Shown here one piece after another: positions 9,023-22,900 of a stretch of 64,000 nucleotides of DNA. How positions within the stretch are numbered: position 1 is the first letter of the stretch; every line of letters starts with the position of its first letter. The translations under genes and the position numbers were made by a program. The notes below the pieces were generated by a model. That model had not been told where the DNA came from. It made no database searches and saw only the letters and a list, made by a program, of their open reading frames with translations. Location of the stretch: assembly GCA_963922205.1 (NCBI GenBank), contig CAWUHX010000062.1, positions 186,001-250,000 on the forward strand, in the 5' to 3' direction. This DNA comes from Romanomermis culicivorax. Lineage: Eukaryota > Nematoda > Enoplea > Mermithida > Mermithidae.

Positions 9023-10883
9023 TTATAATTCGTCCCTTAATAGCGTATACCGATTTTGGGATGGTTTTAACTTCTTAAAAATGGAAGCAGGCGGGCTTGT
9101 TGGTGAAATTCCGGGTGGAGTGATAGCTGGTTGCCCAGGGATCTGAAAAACAATTTTTTAAATAAATAAATAAAAAGCATTTAAAAAATCATAAAAATTT
9201 AAATGAGAATAAAAAACATAAAAAAATCAAAAAATTTCAAAATTCAATGCTTTTGAATCAAATTTCAAAAATTCATTTGAGAAATTCAAAAATCAAATAT
9301 TAATACCAAAATTCAAAAATTGAAATTCAAAAATAAAACAAATCTAATTCAAAAATTTTTATTGCAGCTTCAGGAATTAAAATTCAAAATTAAAACAAAT
9401 AAAATTCGAAATTTAAATTGCGGCTTTATGAATGAAAATTCAAAATTAAAAAATATAGAATTCCAAAATTCAAAAATTTAAATCATTCAAATTCAAAAAA
9501 TTAAATCATTCAAGTTCGAAAATTTAAACCATTCAAATTCAAAAATTTAAATCGTTCAAATTCAAAAATTTTAATGATTCAAATTCAAAAATTAAAATCA
9601 TCCAAATTCAGAAATTCAAGTTCAAATTTCTAAAATAAAATTTCAGAAATTCAAAAAAAAATTTGAAAATTAAAATTTGAAACTTAAAATTCAAAATTCA
9701 AAACATAAAAACTAAAATTCTAAATTCCTGAGTGAAAACTCAAAAATCAAGAATTAAAATTCAAAAATAGAAATCAAAAATTCAAAAATCATGAATGAAT
9801 GTTCAAAAATAAATTCAAAAATTAAAATCCAAAATCCAAAAATTAAAATCCAAAATTCAAAAATCAAAATTCAAAATTCAAAAATTGAAATTCAAAAATA
9901 AAACAAATAAATTTCGAAATTTAAATTGCGGCTTCATGAATGAAAATTCAAAATTAAAACATATAGAATTCAAAATTAAAATATATAGAATTTGAAACTA
10001 AAAAATTAAAATCATCGAAATTCAGAAATTCAAATTCTAAATTCTAAAATAAAATTTCAGAAATTCAAAAACAAAAATTGAAAATTAAAATTCAAAATTC
10101 AAAACTTAAAAACTAAAATTCTAAATTCCTGAATGAGAACTCAAAAATCAAGAACGAAAATTTAAAAATAGAAATCCAAAATTCAAAAATCATAGATGAA
10201 TGTTGAAAGATAGAGTATCAAAATTCAAAAATTAAAATCCTAAATTCGAAAATTGAAATTCAAAAATAAAATAAATAAAATTCAAAAATAAAACAAATAA
10301 AATTCAAAAATAAAACAAATAAAATTCAAAATTTAAATTGCAGCTTCATGGATTAAAATTAAAAATTAAAACATATAGAATTCAAAATTAAAAAATACAG
10401 AATTTAAAATTCAAAAATGTAAATCATTCAAATTAAAAAATCAAAATCATTCAAATTCAGAAATTCATATTCAAAATTCAAAAATAAAATTTAAAAAAAA
10501 AATTCAAAAATTCAAAAACAAAATTCGATAATTAAAATCCAAAATCCAAAAGTAAAAATTCAAAATTCAAAAATTGAAATTCAAAAGTTAAAATTCAAAA
10601 TTCAGAAATTAAAATTCAAAAATAAAACAAACAAAATTCTAAAATAAAATTTAAAAAATTCATATACAAAATTCAAAATTCAAAAAATTTTTCCTACCGC
10701 CGGTGGTCCTGCATCCGGTCCGTGATGAAATTCACGATGTAACTTGCCCGAATATAAATCCGAAACGAATTGTTTCAAAGCGTTCGGTTCGCTGAAATTT
10801 GACGTCAGCAATATCAAAAAGACGTCAGCAATATCAAAAATCATGATTAGATCGAGAAAAAAAAATCGCTCACGGGTGGGCTC

Positions 10884-10920
<37 letters not shown>

Positions 10921-13900
10921 TCCGATTGCGCCACACGAGCACGAAAATTAGTAAGCAAAACTTTGCCATAATTATAGGAAGCTCGGGATGACAATTGAAA
11001 AAAATTATACGATGGTGCTCGGGATGACAATTTTTCAATAGGGAAAAGTTTGAGAGAAAAAAATTCTAAAATTGCGTAAGAAAAAAAGCACAAAAGACCA
11101 CTTTTTCAAAATCAAAAAAAAAAGTTAAAATTTTATCAATTTTGGAACAAAAAAAACAAACAACGCTTTTTTTGGACGAAAAAAAATTAATGATTGATAA
11201 ATTTAGGAGCAAAAACAAATTTAAAAAACACTTTTTTTTAAATAAAAAAAAATTGAATTTTCATTAATTTTTCACGAAAAACACCCAAAAAATAACTTTT
11301 TTGCATTAAAAAATAAAATTTCACCCATTTTCGAGCAAAAAAAACAAAAAATCGCTTTTTTGGAATCAAAAGCAAAAAAATTTCAATAATTTTTAGCAAA
11401 AATCGACAGCAAAGCTTTTTTTAAATAAAAAAAAATTAAACTTTTTTGAGCAAAAATACGCAAAAAGCTTTTTTGGAAGAGAAGAAATATAAAATTAATC
11501 AATTTTCGAACAAAAATGCCCAAAAAGCAATGATTTCGGATCGGAAGCAATTAAAATTTTAATCATTTTTAAGCAAATTTACCCACAACACTTTTTAAAG
11601 TAGGAAAAATTAAAATTTAGTATTTTGCGAACAAAAACGGTCAAAAACGCTTTTTTGAAATTGAACAAATTAAGATTTCATCAATTTTTGAGCGAAAATG
11701 AGCAAAAAAGCTTTTTTTGAATGAAAAAATTGAACATTCATCAACTTTTTAGGAAAAATAAACAAAAAAAACCAAAAAAAGTTTTTTAAATAAAAAAATA
11801 AAATTTCGCCGATTTTCGAGTGAAAAAACCAAGAAAAAACGTTTTTTAATCAAAAAAATTATTATTTCGTTAATTTTGAGCAGAAATACGCAAAAATCTT
11901 TTTTGAAAGAAAGAAAAAATTTTAAAATTTCGTAAATTTTTGAGCGGAAAAAAACAAAAAAAGCACTTTTTAGAATGAGAAGCAATTGAAGTTTTAATAA
12001 TTTTTGGGCGAAAATAAGCAAAAAAACTTTTTTGAATAACAAAAATTAAAATTTCGTCAATTTTTGAGCAGAAAAGCCCCAAAAAAATATTGGGTCAAAA
12101 AATTACAATTTCACCAATTTTTGAACGGAAATAACAACAAAAAATGATTTTTTTTGGAATCAAAAAACTAAAATTTCATAAACTTTCAAGCAAAATTACT
12201 AAAAAAATTTTGTGAACGGGAAAAAATTAAAATTTGGTCAATTTTCCAATCAATTTTCGAGCAAAAATGCACAAAAAACACTTTTATGCATAAAAAAAAT
12301 TCGTCAGTATAAAAAAAAATCACACAATAAAACAACTTTTCTTAATGAAAATAATTGAAATTTCGTTAATTTTATAGCAAAAATGTACAAAAAAACCCTG
12401 TTTTGAATCGAAAAAAAATTGAGCAAAAATAACAAAAATGACTTTTTGGAATGAAAAAATTTAAATATTCATCGATTTTCGTGCAAAAATAAAAAAAACG
12501 CATTTTTGTATCAAACAAAAAAATTAAATTTCGTCAATTAAGCAAAATCACGCAAAAAAGCAATTTTTCAAAATGAATGAAATTAAAATTTCGTCATTTT
12601 TCCAGCAAAAATGCACAAACAACAGTATTTTCAATCGAAAAAAAAAATATTAAAATTTCATCTATTTTTGAGCAAAAAACAACAACAATGACTTTTTTTG
12701 GAAGGAAAAATTTCAATATTCACCAATTTTTGTGCAAAAAATAAAAAAGAAACACTTTTTTGAATCAAAAAAATTGAAACTTTATCAATTTTTGAGCAAA
12801 AATAATAGCCCAAAAAGATTTTTTCGAATCAAAAAAACTCAAATTTCATCAACTATTGAGCTAAATTACCCAAAAAAATTTTTCAAATTAAAAGCAATTT
12901 ACAAAATTTTAATAATTTTTGAGCGAAAATACCCAAAAATAAACTTCTTTCAATGAAAACATTAAAATTTCACAAATTTTTAAGCAAAAATAAGCGAAAA
13001 AGACTTTTTTGGGATCAAAAAAGCTTAAAATGTCATCAATTTTTCAGTATAAATACCCAAAAAAGTACTTTTTTTAAATCTAAATAAATTAAATGTTCAT
13101 CTATTTATGGGCGAAAACATCCAAAAACATTTTTTTAAAATCAAAAACAATCGAAATTTCGTCATTTTGTGAGCACAAACAAGCAATGAACATTCAAAAT
13201 TTTAATAATTTTCGAACAAAATTTGGCAAAAAACACTTTTTTCAAATTAAAAAAAAATGAAATTTCGTGAAATTTGAGCAAAAATGAGCCAAAAACACTT
13301 TATTGGAATTTAAAAAATTAATAATTCATCAATTTTCGGGCAAAATTGATCAAAAAGCACTTTTTTTGAGGAAAAAAATTAAAATTCTGCGAATTCTTCA
13401 GCGAAAATACCTAAAAAGCTTTTTTAAATGAAAAAAATTAAAATTTCATCAATGTTTGAGCAAAAGTAACAACAAAAATGACTTTTTTGGAATGAAAAAA
13501 TTAAATATTCATAATTTTTGTACAAAAATTTTAAAAAAAACACTTTTCCGAATTGGAAAAATCAATTTTTGACCGAAAATACCCAAAGAAACCCTTTTTT
13601 TGAATGAAAAAAAATTAAATAAAATTTCGTCAATTTTTAAGCAAATTCATTTAAAAAAAATTTTTAATCAAAAAAATTTAAATATCAATTTTTTAGCAAA
13701 ATAAATGATAAAACCCATTTTTAAAGTCTAAAAACTCAAAATTTCATCGATTTTCGAACAAAAACACCTTTTTGTTAGAAGAAAAAAATCAAATTTTCAT
13801 GACTTTTTCAGCAAAAAATACGCAGAAAACACTTTTTTGGAATAAAAAAAATTAAAATTTCGTCAATTTTGACAAAAAAAACACCCAAAAAACACTTTTT

Positions 13901-16900
13901 TAGGGTGGAGATAATTTGAAATTTGATCAATTTTTGAGAAAGATAACCAGAAAAAAGTTCTTTTTCCAAATCAAAAAACTAAAATTTCATCAATTTTGAA
14001 GCAAAAATAAGCGAAAAACACTTTTTTGGAACCAAAAAATTTTTTTTATGAATTTTCGAGAAAAAAAATTGAAAAAATTTTTTTTTGGAAACAAAAAAAT
14101 TGAAATTTCATCAATTTCTGATCAAGAATAAGCAAAAAACATTTTTTGGAATGACAAAAATTGAAATTTCATCAATTTTCGACCGAAAAACCACATTTTT
14201 GGGAGAAAAAAATTGAAAAATTTAACAAAATTTTTTTTTCGTCAAATATTGAATTTTACCTCAATTTTCGAATATCGGGGAATAAATACATATGCGTAAA
14301 ACTATCGATAGCGATTAGAGGTAGATCATCCGTGCTTTTGCCCAAATGATGTAAAGGATGGGCGAATTTTTCTCCGTCGGCGTGTAAAACGTTGATATAG
14401 GCTGTAAAAAAGACCGAAATTTTGAGAAATTTTGGTCAAAATTGACCGTTTTTGCAAATTTTCATCGGAAAAGACAAAAATTTTCGTAATTTTTCTTTGG
14501 AAAAATTGAAATTTTGTCCTCAAATTAAAGCCAAAAATTAAGAGTTTTAGGCTAAAAAACGTGATTATCGCGTGAAAAAAAAATTAAATTTTTTTCACAA
14601 AATGATGAATTTTGAAAATTTTTCACTAAAAAAAATTGAAATTTAAACCTAAATTAGCGTCAAAATTGATAATTTTCAACTCGAAAAATGAGATTTTTGT
14701 GTGAAAAAAATTAAATTTTTTCCATAAAATAAAGAATTTTTATAAATTTCAGCTAAAAAAATTGGAATTTCCACATAAACAAGCGTCAAAATTGAGAATT
14801 TTTTCGCCAAAGTAATCCGTTTTTGTATCTAAAAACCAAATTTATGGATAAAATATTTAGTTTTTTTTTAATAAATGAGCGTCGAAATTGAGAATTTTTT
14901 GGTCAAAATAAACAATTTTCGCGTCTAAAATTGAGAATTTAACTTGAAAATTTCCGAATTCCTATACGAAAATCGTCAAAACTGAGAAATTTTGGTCGAA
15001 AAAACTGAAATTTTTCCACGAAAAGATAAATTTTGAAATTTTTAGCTTAAAAAATTTGAAATTTTGTCCTCAAATTAAATCCAAAAAAATTAAGAGTTTT
15101 AGGCTAAAAACGTGATTTTCGCGTGAAAAAAAGTTAAATTTTTCCACAAAATGATAAATTTTTAAAATTTTTCACTAGAAAAATTGATATTTACGCCTAA
15201 ATTAGCGTCGAAATTGATAATTTTCGACCCGAAAAATGAGATTTTTGTTTGAAAAAAACTGAAATTTTTCCATAAAATAATGAATTTTTATAAATTTCAG
15301 CTAAAAAAATTGGAATTTCCACATAAATAAGCGTCAAAATTGGGAATTTTTTCGCCAAAGTAAACCGTTTTTGTATCTAAAAACGAAATTTATGCTTAAA
15401 ATCTTCCATTTTTCTATATAATTGAGCGTCGAAATCGAAATTTTTTTGGTTAAAATATACAATTTTCGCGTCTAAAATTGAGAATTTAGGTTGAAAATTT
15501 TCAAATTGCTTATAAAAATGGTCAAAATTGAGATTTTTTGGCCGAATAAGAGCGACATTTTTCGATGAAATGATTAATTTTAAACATTTCTATTTGAAAT
15601 TTTTACGCAAATGAGCGTAAATTTAAAATTTCAGTCAAAAAAAACGAGATTTTAGTGTGAAAAACTTGAATTTTAACCAGAAAATAATCAATTTCGGAAA
15701 TTTTTAGTCGAAAAAAATTGAAATTTATACATAAATTGGCCTAAAAATATAGGATTTTCGGCCAAAAACGCAGCTTTTTGTACGCAAACAAATTGAAATT
15801 CATCGGTAAAATATTGAATTTTGAAAACTTTTCACTGAAAAATCCGAAATTTACACATAAATTAACGTTAAAATGCAAAATTTTCAGCCAAAAACGCGGC
15901 TTCTGTGATAAAAAAAATCAATTTTCCGGTAAAATGATGGATTTTAAAAATTCTAAAGTCGAGAAATTTGAAATTCACACATATAAATTGGCGTCAAAAT
16001 TTGGAACTTTAGGCCAAAACAACTCAATTTTTGTGAAAAAACCTGAAATTTTTTCATACAATGACGAATTTTTATAATTTTTCAGCTTAAAAAGTTGAAT
16101 TTTCCACAGAAACATGGATAAAAATATTGAATTTTTTTTATATAAGTAGAGTAGAAATTAAGAATTTTTAGTCAGAATATTCAATTTTTCCGTCTAAAAT
16201 TGGAAATTTAAGTGAAACATTTTCAAATTTCTGTATAAAAACCGTCAAAAATGAAGATTTTTGGCCAAATAAGATTAAATTTTTCGATAAAACGATGAAT
16301 TTTGAGAATTTTTAGTTGAAAAAATTGAAATTTACACATAAATTAACGTCAAAATTGATAATTTTCGGCCAAAAAATGCGATTAACCTGTAAAAAAGTAG
16401 AATTTATTTGACAAACTAACGAAATTTGAGAATTTTTCGCTGAAAAAGTTGAAATTTACACATAAATTAACGTCAAAATTCAGAATTTTCGGTCAAAAAA
16501 TGTCATTTTTGTGTGAAAAATATTGAAAATCATCGATAAAATGATGAATTATGAAAATTATTACTTGAAAAATTTGAAATTTATCCATAAATTAACTTTG
16601 AAAATCAGAATTTTCGGCCAAAAAACACGATTTTTATATAGAAAAAATAAAATTTTTCGATAAAATGATGAATTTTAAAAACTTAAGACTTAAAAACTTT
16701 AAATTTACACATTAATTGACATCAAAATAGAGAATTTTCGGTCAAAAAAAATGCGATTTCGTGTGGAAAAAGGAATTTTTTTGGATAAAACGCTGAACTT
16801 TGGGAAAAATTCCTTCAAAAATTTAAAAGCTACACATAAAATGGCGTCAAAATTCAGAATTTTCGACCAAAAAACACCATTTTTGTGTGAAAAAACCTGA

Positions 16901-19900
16901 AATTTTTCCATAAAGTAATGAATTTGAAAAATTTTTACTCGAAAAATTTAAGCTTTATACATAAATCAGAGTCAAAATTCAGAATTTCTGACCCAAAAAC
17001 GCGATTTTCGTGTGAAAAAAGGAAAATTTTTGCTAAAACGCTGAACTTAGGCAATAATTCCTTCAAAAATTCAAAAGTTACACATAAATTGGCGTCAAAA
17101 TTCAGAATTTTCGGCCAAAAAACATCTTTTTTGTGTGAAAAAACCTGAAATTTTTCCATAAAGTAATGAATTTAGAAAATTTTTACTTGAAAAATTTAAA
17201 ATTTATACACAAATTAGCGTCAAATTTGAGAATTTTACGCCAAGAAAAACGATTTTAGTGTAAAAAAGCTTGAAGTTTTGCGCAAAATCACGAATTTTGA
17301 AAATATTCAGTCAAAATTTAAAAACTTATATGTAAAGTAGCGTCAAAATTGGGAATTTTCCGCCAAAAACGCTATTTTCGTGTAAAAAAATAGAAATTTT
17401 TCGATAAAATTATGAATTTGGAAAACTTTGAATCGAAAATTTTGAAATTTAGCGTCGAAATTCAGAATTTTAGACCAAAAAAATCGTTTTTCGCATTAAA
17501 AAACTTGAATTTTACCACAAAATTGTAAATTTTTAAAAATTTCAGTCGAAAAACATTAAAACTTACATGGATTAGTGTAAAAATTGAGAATTTTCGGGCA
17601 AAAAATGCGATTTTTGTGTGGAAAAAAATGAAACTTTTCCAATAAAGTGATGAATTTTGAAAATTTTTCCTCGAAAAATTTGGAATTCATACCAAAATTA
17701 TCATCAAAATTAACAATTTTTTGTCAGAAAACGCGATTTTTGTGTGAAAAAAAATTTGTTTTTCTGTAAAATCGCGAATTCGACGAATTATTCGCCGTAA
17801 AATTTGAAATTTCTATTTAAAAAAAGGCGTCGAAATTAATTAGTCTTGACCAAAATACACAGTTTACGTGTCAAAAAAATTGGAGTTTTCCAGAAAATGA
17901 TGAATTTTCAAATTTTTTTATAGAAAAATATAATATTTATACATAAATTATCGTCAAAATCTGGGATTTTCAATCAAAAAACACGTAAAAAATAAATTTT
18001 CTCGATAAAATAGCACGAAAATCGCATTTTTCTGAGGCTAAAATTCTAACTTTTGACGATAATTTATGCATGAATTTCAGATTTCCCAGCGAAAAATTTT
18101 CCTAAATTCGCTATTTTAAGGAAAAATTTCATTTTTTCACAGAAAATCACCCTTTCAGTCAAAAACTTTAAAATTTTCCCGAAAATTTTGAAATTTATGA
18201 ATATTTTAGAGCTAAAATTCCAAATTTTTGACAGAAAAATGCCAATTTTGTAATCGAAAATGGAATTTGTTGATAAAAGGAATTTTGAAAATTTTTCTCT
18301 GAAAATTTTGAAATTTATGAATATTTTAGAGCCAAAATTCCAAATTTATGACAAAAAAACCCAATTTTGTACTAGAAAATGGAATTTGTTGATAAAATGA
18401 CGAATTTTGAAAATTTCCTCCGAAAAATTTGAAATTTATGAATATTCAAGAGCCAGAATTCCCAATTTTCGACAAAAAAAACTACTTTTGTGCTAGAAAA
18501 TGGAATTTGCTGATAAAATGACCAATTTTGAAAATTTTTCCCCGAAAATTTTGAAATTTATGAATATTTTAGAGCCAAAATTCCAAATTTATGACAAAAA
18601 AACCCAATTTTGTACTAGAAAATGGAATTTGTGATAAATGACGAATTTTAAAAATTTTTCACCGAAAAATTTAAAATTTATGAATATTCAAGCGCCAAAA
18701 TTCCAAATTTTCCACAAAAAACGCTACTTTTGTGCTAGAAAATGAAATTTGTAGATAAAATGACAAATTTTGCACATTTTTCCCTGAAACTTTTGATATT
18801 TATGCAAAAATTAGGCGTCAAAATTCGGTATTTTCCGTCAGAAAACGCGAATTTTGTGTGAAAAACCCGAAATTTTTCCGCAATATTATGAATTTCAAAA
18901 TTTTTTAGCCAGAAAATTTGAAATTGAAATATGATTTAGAGTGAAATTTGGTAATTTTCGGCCAAGAATGCGATTTAAAAAAAATAAATTTGTCTATAAA
19001 ATGATGAATTTTCAAAATATTAAATCGAAAATTTTTAAAATTAGCATCAAAATTATCGAAAATTTTTAAAATTAGCGTCAAAATTCAGAATTCTCGGCTA
19101 AAAATGCGATTTTCGTGGAAAAAAACTAAATTTTTCGATAAAACATTGAATTTTGAGAATAATTCCTTTAAAAATTCAAAAGTCATACATAATTCAACAT
19201 CAAAATTAAAAATTTTCGGGCAAAAAAAGGCGATTTTTTCTTAAAAAAGTGATATTTTTCCATAAAATGATGAATTTTGAAAATTTTAGGGTTGAAAAAT
19301 TTGAACTTTCTGTAAAAAGCGTCAGAATTCAGAATTTTCGACGAAAAAATGCGATTTTTTTTGAAGAAAAAAAACTGAAATTTTTCCATAGAATGATGAA
19401 TTTGGATTTTTTTGCTGAAAAATTCCAGTAAAATTTAGCTTTAAAATTGAGAATTTTTGACCACATAGGTATAAAAAATGGAATTTCGTATGGAAAAACA
19501 TCTTTTTTTAGACCGTAAATTCAAATTTTCCAAAAAAAAATTACCTTTCTGATCGTGCAATTCCGAAGCCACGTGTTGGGTAAATAATTCCAAAATTTCT
19601 TTGTCGTCCGATTTTCGGAATAAAATCAAAAATGGTATACCTTCTTCGGTCAATTCCTAAAAATTAAAAAACTTGAATTTTGAAAATTTTTTTTGAAATT
19701 TAGAAAAAATTCAAATTTGAAAATTTTAATTTAAATTTGAAAGGTTTAATTTAAATTTCAAAAATTTAATTTAGATTTGAAAAATTCAATTTAAATTTCA
19801 AAAAATTAATTTAAATTTCGAAAAAATAATTTAAATTTCAAAAATTTAATTCAAATTTTGAAAATTTAATTTAAATTTTAAAAATTTAATTCAAATTTTA

Positions 19901-22900
19901 AAAATTTAATTTACATTTTAAAAATTTAATTTTAATTTTGAAGTACTTCGGCATTGGTGAATAATAATTCGCGAACTATTGGTATACATTTATCGGTGAC
20001 CCATTGTTTTAAATAGTCGAAATTTTCTAACATAGGTCCGTCTAAAGCTATTTCGTCCGATTCTGAGCCCTAAAATCGGGGAAAAAATCAAAGTCCGGAA
20101 CCGGGTTCAAAATTTCAAGAACATCAGATCCGGGTTCGGATCCGAAATTCCAAGAGTATCGGATCCGGGTTCGGATCTAAAATTTCAAAAACATCGGATT
20201 CGGGTTCGGGTCCAAAATCCCAAAAGTATCGGGTCCGGGTTCGGATCCGAAATTTCGAAAACATCATCTCCAGGTTCGGATCCAAAATTTTTAAAATATC
20301 GGGTTCGGATCCGGTTCCAACAAAAATGGCCGGGTAATTCCGGTTACGGGTAACCCATAAATCTGATAATTTACACTTCAAAATTTCCTACTTCTTGAGG
20401 CCTGAAAACAACTCTACTGCCTCCGATTGTTTTATCTTTAAAATCTTGCCTAGAAAAAGACTAATTAATTAATTAACAATTTTAGGAATTAATTAGAGAA
20501 TTACCCGGTTAGCATATAAAATTTACAATCTTCGCGTAAATTGGAACCGATTTTGAGCATGTTTGCCATTTCCGGGCTATTTTCCGTGGATGCGGGGTAG
20601 AAAAAAATGCTTCTTTTATCTTTGTTCTAGAAAAAACAGAAAAAATAAAGAGATGAAATGAAAAGAAAAGAAAAGAAAAGAAAAGAAAAGAAAAGAAAAG
20701 AAAAGAAAAGAAAAGAAAAGAAAAGAAAAGAAAAGAAAAGAAAAGAAAAGAAAAGAAAAGAAAAGAAAAGAAAAGAAAGAAAAGAAAAGAAAAGAAAAGA
20801 AAAGAAAAGAAAAGAAAAGAAAAGAAAAGAAAAGAAAAGAAAAGAAAAGAAAAGAAAAGAAAGGAAAAGAAAAGAAAAGAATAGAAAAGAAAAGAAAAGA
20901 AAAGAAAAGAAAAGAAAAGAAAAGAAAAGAAAAGAAAAGAAAAGAAAAGAAAAGAAAAGAAAAGAAAAGAAAAGAAAAGAAAAGAAAAGAAAAGAAAAGA
21001 AAAGAAAAGAAAAGAAAAGAAAAGAAAAGAAAAGAAAAGAAAAGAAAAAGAATAAAAAACTGGCGAAAAAAAAACAAAAAATTAAAAAAGACAAAAAACA
21101 AAACAAAAAAGAGGAAGAGAAAAAAGTCAAAAACATAAAAAAAGAAGAATGGCGGAAAAAACGAAAAAGACAGGACAAATAGTAAAAAGTAAAAGAAAAA
21201 AGTATACAAAACACAAAAGGAACACAAAAATATAGAAAAAAAGGGAGAAAAAGAGAGAAAGAAACACAAGAATATTAAAAGAAAGCAAAAGACGGAAAAT
21301 GGCTCAAAAGAAACACAAAAAAAAACAGAAAAATAGTAAAAAAACTGACAAAAAAAGAAAAATAATAAAAAAGACAAAAAATATATGCACAAAAAAGAGA
21401 AAAAGAAAAAAAACACGGAAAAAACAAAAAACGGAAAATGACGCAAAAAGAAAATAGAAAAAAGGCAGGAAAATAGTAAAAAACTAACGAAAAAAGACAA
21501 AGAAAATATCAAACAAAAAAGAGAAAGAGAGAAAAAGAAACAAAAAGAAACAAAAAACGGAAAACGACGCAAAAAGAAAAACGAAAAAAGACAAAAAAAC
21601 AGTTAAAAAACTGAAGAAAAAAATTAAAAGACAAAAAGCAAAAAAATAACATAAATAGCAAAAATTTTACTTTAGTCATTTCCGATTCGAATTTTTGTTT
21701 CGAATCGATATTTTCAAAAATTTGAGCCAAATTTTCATCAACGAACGATATTAACGATTCGACCGATCTCGATCCTCTATATTCCCGTTTCGACAATTGT
21801 CCGAACCGGAAATATTTCAAAGTCGGATATTTATTGACGTTGAATCTACGCGCTAAATCGGCTACAAAAAACGGGGACAAAATTTCAAGATCGAGGTCCG
21901 GGTCCGAAATTTTCGTTTCGGATCGAGGTCCGGGTCCGAAATTCCAAAAATACCCGGCCCGGATCCGGTTCCGAAAAAATAATCGGATAATTTCGGATCA
22001 TGTTTCGGGTCCGGGTACCTCATACATCTATAGTATCAGATAGCATATTTTGATAATATCCGGTCCGGATCCGACAAAATAGTCGGATAATTTCGGGTTC
22101 GGGTCGAGGTTCAGTTCCGAAACGTGAAGAATATACCCAGTCCGGGTCCGGATCCGATAAAATAGTCGGTCAATTTCCGGTCTTGTTTCGGATCCGGGTA
22201 CGGGACACATCTCTAGTATCACATAGCATATTTTGGAAATATCCGGTCCGGATCCGACAAAATAGTCGGGTAATTTCGGATCTTGTTCTGGGTTCGGATC
22301 GAGGTCCGGTTCCAAAACTTCAAGAATATACCCGGTCCCGTTCCGATAAAATGGTCGGTTAATTTCCGGTCTTGTTTCCGGTTCGAATACCGGATACGTC
22401 TGTAGTATATCATGGGATATTTTGAAAAAATCAAGGTCCGGTCGGGTCAAAATTTCAAGAATACCGGGTCCGGTTCAAAAAAAATGTCGGATAATTTCGG
22501 GTATCGTTCCGGATCCGGATATCTGATACATGAGTATCCGGTAGATTATTTTGAAAATATCGGGTTCGGGTCCAGATCCAAAACTTCAAAAATTTTCGGA
22601 TCCGGGCCGGGTACAAGTCGAGTCTTTCGGATCCGGGTACCCGATAACATCTCTAAATAGTATTGAATTTCTAAAATTTACGTTTTTGATCACAATCTAC
22701 GCCACCGAAAACGACGTTTGTATTATTCTAAAAAAGAAAAAAATGATTAAAAATTGAATCTTTAGACTTTTTTAATTATTTTAGACTAAATTCATGTGCA
22801 GTTTTGATCTTTTGCTCAGCAAAAAATGTTCATTTTTCATCAAAAATCGATCAAAAAAGTTATTTTTTTAGAGAAATCGATCGAAAAATTGATTTTTCAT

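Noticed and set aside
10847..11093. Two short minus-strand frames ending in WRNRIARSAVNRKVGGSSPP-type sequence
   Set aside because: Classic false translation of a tRNA gene (tRNA-Asn at 10867-10940).
20616..21572. Long Phe/Ser/Leu-rich (minus) and Lys/Glu/Arg-rich (plus) open frames
   Set aside because: Translations of the AAAAG pentanucleotide array inside ERp44 intron 4; a 5-bp unit without stops stays open in several frames.
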